From the NCBI GenBank assembly GCA_046330455.1, contig JAXLSU010000003.1:186001-250000 (forward strand): 64,000 bases of DNA, in the 5' to 3' direction. The notes below the pieces were generated by a model. It had not been told where the DNA came from, searched no databases, and was given only the letters and a program-made list of their open reading frames with translations. This DNA comes from CAVQXR01 sp046330455. Its GTDB lineage: Bacteria > Actinomycetota > Thermoleophilia > Gaiellales > Gaiellaceae. Below are positions 58,889-64,000 of this stretch, piece by piece; the stretch's first letter is position 1; every line of letters starts with the position of its first letter. Both the position numbers and the translations under genes were made by a program.

Positions 58889-59782
58889 GTGGCGATCGCA
58901 ACGGATCTGCAACGGGTCGTCGAGGACGCGGCGGCGTACCTCTACGTGTGGGCGCTCAAGGACATCCCGCAGGATCTCCGCGACGCGCTGAAGAACGCCC
59001 GTGAGCGCGAGACCTCGACGCCGGGGCAGCGCGTCCTCGACACGATCCTCCGCAACGTCGAGGTCGCCGACAACGAGAAGAACCTCGTCTGCCAGGACAC
59101 CGGGATCGCCGTCTACTACTGCCGGGTCGGCGAGCACTTCCCGCTCCACCCGGCACGGATCTACGAGGCGCTATACGCGGGCACCGAGCGGGCGACGGTC
59201 GACCATCCGCTCCGCTCGAACACGGTGCATACGCTCACGCGCCGCAACACCGGCCAGAACGTCGGCTATCGGATTCCGATCGTGCACTGGGACTTCGTCC
59301 CGGGCTGGGACGGTCTCGACGTGAAGTGCGTGCCGAAGGGCTCCGGCTCGGAGAACATGAGCTTTCTCAAGATGTGTGTCCCGGCCGACGGGGTCACGGG
59401 TGTCAAGCGGTTCGTGCTCGACTCGATCGTCGGCGCCGGGGGCAAGCCGTGCCCGCCCGGCATCGTCGGTGTGGGAATCGGCGGCTCGGCCGACTACGCG
59501 ATGCACCTCGCCAAGGAGGCGATCGCGCGGCCCGTGGACACACACAACGCCGACCCGGAGGTGGCGAAGCTCGAGGAGGAGCTCTTCGAGCTGCTCAACG
59601 AGACCGGCATCGGGCCGATGGGCCTCGGCGGGGACGTCACCGTCCTCCACGTGCACGTCGAGCATGCGGACACGCACATGACCCTGAATCCGGTGGCGGT
59701 CAACTACCAGTGCTGGGCCGCGCGGCGGGCCACGGCCCACATCGCCGCCGACGGCACGGTCGGCTACGACAGGGAGGCCTGA
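58889..59782 (+). CDS. Class I fumarate hydratase, alpha subunit
   Basis: 297 residues of the TtdA/FumA N-terminal type. Cluster-ligand Cys candidates lie in LVCQDTGIAVYY, FLKMCVPADG and GGKPCPPGIVGVGIGG; KGSGSENMSF is the substrate segment. With the beta subunit it forms an oxygen-sensitive [4Fe-4S] hydratase for fumarate/malate (tartrate dehydratase is the alternative). The GTG start is one base after the FAD gene stop; the stop shares a base with the beta gene (TGATG). Confidence 0.9.
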   Translation: MAIATDLQRVVEDAAAYLYVWALKDIPQDLRDALKNARERETSTPGQRVLDTILRNVEVADNEKNLVCQDTGIAVYYCRVGEHFPLHPARIYEALYAGTERATVDHPLRSNTVHTLTRRNTGQNVGYRIPIVHWDFVPGWDGLDVKCVPKGSGSENMSFLKMCVPADGVTGVKRFVLDSIVGAGGKPCPPGIVGVGIGGSADYAMHLAKEAIARPVDTHNADPEVAKLEEELFELLNETGIGPMGLGGDVTVLHVHVEHADTHMTLNPVAVNYQCWAARRATAHIAADGTVGYDREA

Positions 59783-60366
59783 TGAGCGAGCACCGCCTGA
59801 CCTTCCCGACCGACGAGGAGCACATCCGCGAGCTGCGGGCGGGCGACTCGGTGATCGTCGACGGTCACATCGTCGGTATCCGCGACCGGACGCAGATCCG
59901 GATGTTCGACGAGGGCCGGCGCCCGCAGATGGACCTGACCGGGGCCCTGCTGCTCCATACCGCGCCGAACGTCCGCAAGCTCGCGGACGGCAGCTATGAG
60001 AAGCTCTGCATCGGCACGACGACGAGCGCGCGGATGGTCCGGTTCACGGAGGGCCTGGGGCGCGACTACGGCGTCCGGGCGATCTGCGGCAAGGGCGGCC
60101 TGCCCGACGACGCGATCGAGCCCATGCGCCGCCTCGGCATGGTCTACCTGGCGATCGTCGGCGGCGCTGCGGCGCTCGAGACGACGCAGATCGAGGCAAT
60201 CGAGGAGGTCGAGTGGGAGGACCTGATGCCGGAGTGCCTGTGGAGGTTCCGCGTCAGGGACTTCGGGCCGCTCACGGTCGGTATCGACTCACACGGCACC
60301 TCGGTCTACCACGACGTCCAGGAGAGAGCGATGAAGCGACTGGAGGATCTCTATGCCCGGCTCTGA
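59782..60366 (+). CDS. Class I fumarate hydratase, beta subunit
   Basis: 194 residues of the FumA C-terminal domain. LRAGDSVIVDGHIVGIRDR, TGALLLHTAPNVRK, GTTTSARM and the active-site loop AICGKGGLPDDAIEPM are visible. It completes the hydratase with the alpha subunit. Its last 14 bases overlap the ComA-type gene, implying a common transcript with sulfur genes. Confidence 0.9.
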   Translation: MSEHRLTFPTDEEHIRELRAGDSVIVDGHIVGIRDRTQIRMFDEGRRPQMDLTGALLLHTAPNVRKLADGSYEKLCIGTTTSARMVRFTEGLGRDYGVRAICGKGGLPDDAIEPMRRLGMVYLAIVGGAAALETTQIEAIEEVEWEDLMPECLWRFRVRDFGPLTVGIDSHGTSVYHDVQERAMKRLEDLYARL

Positions 60367-61135
60367 CGGATTTCTCGACGTGCCGGCCCGCTCGCCCAAG
60401 CCCCGCTCGCAGGGCCTCACCCACGTGATCGACAAGGGGCTCAACCTGCGGGACATCGAGGGGATGTTCGACACCGCCGGCGACTACGTCGACATCGTGA
60501 AGCTCGGCTGGGGGACGTCCTACGTCACGAACAACCTCGAGAAGAAGATTGCCCTCTACCGCTCGTTCGAGACGCCGGTCGTCTGCGGCGGGACGCTGTT
60601 CGAGGCGGCCGCCGGGCGCGGGAGGCTCGACGACTACCGGCGCTGGCTCACCGAGAACCGCTTCTCGCACGTCGAGATCTCCGACGGCACGATCGAGCTG
60701 CCGCGCGAGCGCAAGCTGGAGCTGATCGCCGAGCTCGCGAAGGACTTCGTCGTCCTCTCCGAGGTCGGCTCGAAGGACGCCGAGGTCGTCTTCGCCCCGT
60801 ACCAGTGGGTCGAGTGGATCCGCGAGGAGCTCGACGCCGGCGCCTGGAAGGTGATCACGGAGGGCAGGGAGGGCGGGACGGCCGGCATCTACCGCCCGAC
60901 CGGCGAGATGCGGACGGGCCTGATCGACGAGATCACCCACTCGATCGATGCGAACGACGTGATCTTCGAGGCGCCGACGAAGCCTGCACAGGCCTGGTTC
61001 GTGAAGCATCTCGGCCCCGAGGTCAACCTCGGCAACATCCCGCCCGAGGAGGTGATCCCGCTCGAGACGCTCCGGCTCGGCCTGCGGGCAGACACGCTGC
61101 GGGAGATCCTGCTTCGCGAGCCCGAGCGGGTCTAG
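60353..61135 (+). CDS. comA: Phosphosulfolactate synthase (ComA family)
   Basis: 260 residues. The TIM-barrel pattern matches ComA throughout: GLTHVIDKGLNLRDIEGM, DYVDIVKLGWGTSYV, VVCGGTLFEAA, HVEISDGTIELPRERKLELI, VLSEVGSKDAE, ITEGREGGTAGIY, VIFEAPTKPAQAWFVKHLG, NLGNIPPEEVIPLETLRLGL. ComA adds sulfite to phosphoenolpyruvate, the first step of coenzyme M synthesis in methanogens; bacterial homologues are linked to sulfolactate. Here it precedes the sulfate-reduction genes that generate sulfite. The rest of the coenzyme M pathway is not visible. The name comA here is unrelated to competence. Confidence 0.87.
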   Translation: MPGSDGFLDVPARSPKPRSQGLTHVIDKGLNLRDIEGMFDTAGDYVDIVKLGWGTSYVTNNLEKKIALYRSFETPVVCGGTLFEAAAGRGRLDDYRRWLTENRFSHVEISDGTIELPRERKLELIAELAKDFVVLSEVGSKDAEVVFAPYQWVEWIREELDAGAWKVITEGREGGTAGIYRPTGEMRTGLIDEITHSIDANDVIFEAPTKPAQAWFVKHLGPEVNLGNIPPEEVIPLETLRLGLRADTLREILLREPERV

Positions 61136-61148
61136 GGCAGGCCCGGCG

Positions 61149-61856
61149 ATGACCACGCAGCTGTCGGTCGCTCCGGAGGAGCTCGAGGCGCTCTCGGCCG
61201 AGGAGTTGATCCGCTGGGCCCACGCGGAGTTCGGATCGCGCCTCTGCCTCACCTGTTCGTGGCAGAAGCAGTCCTCGGTGCTCGTCCACATGGTCTCCGG
61301 CCTCGGGATCGAGCTCGATGTCGTCGAGCTGGACACGCATCTGTTCTTCCGTGAGAGCTACGACACGCGCGACCGGCTCGTCGAGCGCTACGGGCTCGAG
61401 CTGATCCGCCCGGAGGTCATGACCGTTGCGGAGCAGCACGCGAAGGAAGGGCCGAACCTGTGGGAGAGCGACCCCGACCGCTGCTGCCACATCCGCAAGG
61501 TCGAGCCGCTGATCAAGGCGCTCGAGCCGTACGGCGCCTGGATCTCGGGCATCCGCCGCGAGCAGTCGCCGAGCCGGGCCGGGACGCCGAAGGTCGTCTG
61601 GTCGGAACGGTACGGGGTGTTCAAGATCCACCCGCTCGCCGAGTGGGACGAGAAGGACGTGTGGCGGTACATCGTGGGGAACGACATCCCCTACAACACG
61701 CTGCACGACAACGGGTACCGTTCCATCGGCTGCATGCCGTGCACCCGCCCGACGCGGGCGGACGAGGAGGAGCGGGCCGGGCGCTGGGCCGGCTCGGACA
61801 AGCTCGAGTGCGGCATCCACGTCGAGAACTGCGATCCACCGACGGCTCGCGACTGA
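61149..61856 (+). CDS. cysH: Adenylyl-sulfate (APS) reductase, assimilatory
   Basis: 235 residues of the PAPS/APS reductase family. The catalytic Cys is in LECGIH (about 221). Cys112-Cys113 in RCCHIRK and Cys195/Cys198 in GCMPCTRP supply the four ligands of a [4Fe-4S] cluster, which marks the APS-specific type. It reduces APS to sulfite with thioredoxin. It lies 13 bases after comA, so the sulfite producer and a predicted sulfite consumer are co-transcribed. Confidence 0.93.
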   Translation: MTTQLSVAPEELEALSAEELIRWAHAEFGSRLCLTCSWQKQSSVLVHMVSGLGIELDVVELDTHLFFRESYDTRDRLVERYGLELIRPEVMTVAEQHAKEGPNLWESDPDRCCHIRKVEPLIKALEPYGAWISGIRREQSPSRAGTPKVVWSERYGVFKIHPLAEWDEKDVWRYIVGNDIPYNTLHDNGYRSIGCMPCTRPTRADEEERAGRWAGSDKLECGIHVENCDPPTARD

Positions 61857-61873
61857 CCTATCGTCAGTCTGTC

Positions 61874-61895
61874 GGGGCCGGACGCATCCGGCCCC
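61874..61895. repeat. REP-like hairpin between cysH and cysC
   Basis: Perfect 9-bp arms GGGGCCGGA (61874-61882) and TCCGGCCCC (61887-61895) with loop CGCA. It resembles the other family members at the arms but has GACGCATCC where they have GATCTCATCC. Confidence 0.6.
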
Positions 61896-61917
61896 TGTCA
61901 CGACCAGAAAGGAACGA

Positions 61918-62517
61918 ATGAGCGACAACATCCATCCCGTGGACCACCCCGAGTCGGACAAGGTTGCCGACGGGGGCTTCACCCTCTGGTTCACCGGCCT
62001 CTCCGGTGCCGGCAAGACCACGATCGCCCATCTCGTCGGCCCGGCGCTCGAGGAGCGCGGCAAGATCGTCGAGTACCTCGACGGCGACGTCGTCCGGACC
62101 CACCTCTCGAAGGGCCTCGGGTTCTCGCGTGAGGATCGCGACACGAACATCGAGCGGATCGGCTGGGTCGCATCCCGGCTGACCCGTCACGGGGCAGCCG
62201 TGATCGCGGCCGCCATCTCGCCGTACGAGGAGACCCGGCGCACGGCGCGCGAGCTCGTCGAGCAGTTCGGCCCGTTCGTCGAGGTCTTCGTGCACGCCTC
62301 GGTCGACGAGTGCGCGCGGCGCGACGTGAAGGGCCTGTACGCAAAGGCGTTCGCGGGCGAGATCAAGGGCTTCACCGGCGTGGACGATCCGTACGAGGCG
62401 CCCGAGCAGGCCGAGATCGTGATCAACACCGAGGAGCACGAGGCCGAGGAGTCCGCTGCGATCGTGCTCGGACGGCTCGAAGAGCTGGGGCTGATCCCGG
62501 CGAGGGCAGCCGCGTGA
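61918..62517 (+). CDS. cysC: Adenylyl-sulfate kinase
   Basis: 199 residues. P-loop FTGLSGAGKTT, EYLDGDVVRTHLSKGLGFSR and the lid segment DVKGLYAKAFAGEIKGFTGV are diagnostic of APS kinase. It makes PAPS from APS. Because the adjacent reductase appears to be APS-specific, PAPS is probably for sulfotransferases or is part of a branch, not for reduction. AAAGGAAC precedes the ATG. It overlaps sat by four bases (GTGA). Confidence 0.93.
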   Translation: MSDNIHPVDHPESDKVADGGFTLWFTGLSGAGKTTIAHLVGPALEERGKIVEYLDGDVVRTHLSKGLGFSREDRDTNIERIGWVASRLTRHGAAVIAAAISPYEETRRTARELVEQFGPFVEVFVHASVDECARRDVKGLYAKAFAGEIKGFTGVDDPYEAPEQAEIVINTEEHEAEESAAIVLGRLEELGLIPARAAA

Positions 62518-63638
62518 GCCACGACCTGATCGCGCCCCACGGCGGTACGCTGGTCGACCGGAGCGGCCCCCGGCCCGAGGGCGTCGACGGCCTCCCGGTC
62601 GTCACGCTCACGTCTCGCGAGGTCTCGGATCTCGACATGCTGGCCTCGGGCGCCCTGTCTCCGCTGACCGGCTTCATGGGCAAGGGGGACTACGAGCGCG
62701 TCGTCGAGGATCTGCACCTCGAGAACGGCCTTCCCTGGTCGCTTCCGGTCTGCCTCGCCGTGCCTGCTGCCCCGGCGGGTGACCGCGTCGCCCTCGCCGA
62801 CGAGACCGGGAAGCTCCTCGCCGTCCTCGACGTCGCCGAGGTGTTTCCGTACGACCGCGAGCGGGAGGCGGCGCAGTGCTTCCGGACGACCGACGCGGCG
62901 CACCCCGGGGTCGCCCGCCTGTACGGGCAGCACGATCTGTACCTCGCAGGTGAAGTGACCGTGTTCGAGCGCCAGGCGCCGTCGTTCCCGGAGCTGCATC
63001 GCGATCCGCGCGACACCCGGGCGCTGTTCTCCGACCGTGGCTGGAAGCGCGTCGTCGGGTTCCAGACCCGCAACCCGATCCACCGGGCGCACGAGTTCAT
63101 CACGAAGTGCGCGCTGGAGACGGTGGACGGCCTGCTCATCCACCCGCTCGTCGGCGAGACGAAGTCGGACGACGTTCCGGCCGCGGTGCGCGTGGAGGCC
63201 TACGACGCGCTCGTGAATGCCTACTACCCGACCGATCGTGCCGTCGTCTCGGCCTTTCCCGCCGCCATGCGCTACGCGGGCCCGCGCGAGGCGATCTGGC
63301 ATGCGATCTGTCGGAAGAACTACGGCTGCTCGCACTTCATCGTCGGGCGCGACCACGCCGGTGTCGGCAGCTACTACGGCACGTACGACGCGCAGCTCAT
63401 CTTCGACGACTTCGAGCCGCACGAGCTCGACATCGAGCCGATGTTCTTCGAGCACTCGTTCTGGTGTCGGAAGTGCGGGCAGATGGCGACCGCAAAGACC
63501 TGCCCTCACGGCGGTGACGATCATGTCTTCCTCTCGGGGACGAAGGTGCGGGAGATGCTCGGAAACGGCGAGCTGCCGCCGAAGGAGTTCACGCGGCCCG
63601 AGGTCGCCGAGGTGCTGATCGCCGCCTACCGGTCCTGA
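62514..63638 (+). CDS. sat: Sulfate adenylyltransferase (ATP sulfurylase, single-chain type)
   Basis: 374 residues. The PUA-like N-terminal domain contains ASGALSPLTGFMG; the catalytic domain has QTRNPIHRAHE and VGRDHAGVGSYYG. A Cys cluster FWCRKCGQMATAKTCPHGGD is the zinc-binding loop of bacterial Sat. It activates sulfate to APS, feeding both cysH and cysC encoded upstream. Start GTG overlaps cysC; the stop shares one base with the next gene. Confidence 0.95.
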   Translation: MSHDLIAPHGGTLVDRSGPRPEGVDGLPVVTLTSREVSDLDMLASGALSPLTGFMGKGDYERVVEDLHLENGLPWSLPVCLAVPAAPAGDRVALADETGKLLAVLDVAEVFPYDREREAAQCFRTTDAAHPGVARLYGQHDLYLAGEVTVFERQAPSFPELHRDPRDTRALFSDRGWKRVVGFQTRNPIHRAHEFITKCALETVDGLLIHPLVGETKSDDVPAAVRVEAYDALVNAYYPTDRAVVSAFPAAMRYAGPREAIWHAICRKNYGCSHFIVGRDHAGVGSYYGTYDAQLIFDDFEPHELDIEPMFFEHSFWCRKCGQMATAKTCPHGGDDHVFLSGTKVREMLGNGELPPKEFTRPEVAEVLIAAYRS

Positions 63639-64000
63639 TGCGGGAGGACACCTCCCGGGCGCTCGAGCTCGCCGTTCGTGCGGCGCAGGCCGACCGGGTC
63701 CCCGGGATCGTTGCGGCGGTCGTCCGCGACGGGGAGATCGCCTGGTCGAGCGCGCTCGGGCTCGCGACCGTGGAGCCGGCCGAGCCCGAGACGCTCGACC
63801 ACCAGCACCGGATCGGCTCGATCACGAAGACGTTCACTGCGGTCGCGATCATGCAGTTGCGGGACGCGGGCGCGCTCGACCTCGACGATTCGCTCGGAGC
63901 ACACGTTCCCGAGGCGGCGAAAGCCGACCTGGGGATCCGCCGCATGCTCTCCCATCTCTCGGGAATCCAGGGCGAGCCGCCCGGCGCCGTCTGGGAGACG
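63638..64000 (+). CDS. Serine hydrolase of the beta-lactamase/class C fold, N-terminal part (3' truncated)
   Basis: 121 residues visible before the window ends. The class C SxxK catalytic motif is present in HRIGSITKTFTAVAIMQL, followed by GALDLDDSLGAHVPE and RRMLSHLSGI, the usual continuation in esterase/DD-peptidase relatives. No signal peptide is seen, so it is probably cytosolic. The ATG shares a base with the sat stop (TGATG), although a role in sulfur metabolism is not implied by the fold. Confidence 0.85.
   Translation, partial: MREDTSRALELAVRAAQADRVPGIVAAVVRDGEIAWSSALGLATVEPAEPETLDHQHRIGSITKTFTAVAIMQLRDAGALDLDDSLGAHVPEAAKADLGIRRMLSHLSGIQGEPPGAVWET

Noticed and set aside
60353..61135. 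Claiming a coenzyme M pathway
   Set aside because: Only the first enzyme is present in the window; comB to comE were not seen.

Overview
The window is a high-GC, densely packed bacterial chromosome segment. Gene content and style (GroEL ending in GGMGDF, futalosine-type menaquinone genes, a Rieske/cytochrome b6-type complex with a fused cytochrome c, VKOR-DsbA pair, IdeR/DtxR-type regulator, many GTG starts, stop/start overlaps and apparently leaderless promoters) suggest an actinobacterium, most likely of the class Thermoleophilia (Gaiella/Solirubrobacter-like). That placement is inference; there is no rRNA gene here. No prophage, integrase, CRISPR array or insertion sequence was seen.

Layout. 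0-9.5 kb: 3' end of groEL, then a minus-strand block with an alpha/beta hydrolase, a complete oligopeptide importer (oppA-B-C-D-F), an S66 LD-carboxypeptidase and a C45 acyltransferase/hydrolase. 9.5-17 kb: ygfZ running into a tRNA-Arg gene, an inverted pair of REP-like hairpins, an ornithine cyclodeaminase-like gene, two small unknown genes, a DtxR-family regulator divergent from mqnD, and a minus-strand ABC exporter. 17-20 kb: molybdate uptake operon (HTH-TOBE regulator, modA, modB, modC). 20-29 kb: GABA-type aminotransferase, lipid-kinase-like and phosphodiesterase genes, pcm, acylphosphatase, GtrA, two polytopic glycosyltransferases, convergent with ymdB and a degenerate M23 protein. 30-35 kb: ABC-2 exporter, hemB, hemL and two unknown genes. 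35-46 kb: a respiratory-quinone block: UbiD-type decarboxylase, Rieske/cyt b/cyt b-c complex, UbiX-type prenyltransferase, menG, polyprenyl synthase, a broken tandem copy of the last two, then mqnE, mqnA, mqnC. 46-49.3 kb: vapBC, a secreted NAGPA-domain protein, DedA. 49.3-57.6 kb: sugar aminotransferase, CapD-like dehydratase, UvrD-HRDC helicase, DUF354 protein, DsbA, VKOR, LysR. 57.6-64 kb: FAD protein, class I fumarase, phosphosulfolactate synthase, then APS reductase, APS kinase, ATP sulfurylase and a truncated beta-lactamase-fold gene.

How it fits together. mqnA, mqnE, mqnC and mqnD convert chorismate to 1,4-dihydroxy-6-naphthoate; UbiD/UbiX-type proteins, the polyprenyl synthase and MenG would finish menaquinone, which the neighbouring qcr-type complex oxidises. 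mqnB and the UbiA-type prenyltransferase are not in the window. Sulfate activation and reduction genes sit directly behind a ComA-type enzyme that would condense sulfite with phosphoenolpyruvate, suggesting that part of the sulfite goes to sulfolactate.

Most unusual features: a 1.6-kb tandem duplication of menG plus the polyprenyl synthase in which the second copy is riddled with single-base indels (pseudogene or assembly artefact); a dispersed REP-like hairpin family, one copy of which lies inside mqnA; a tRNA gene overlapping ygfZ; a recurrent TANNNT box 6-9 bases before start codons; and palindromic operators at vapBC, the mod operon, the Rieske operon, the sugar aminotransferase and the LysR/FAD region. 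All functional calls come from reading sequence; no database search was run.
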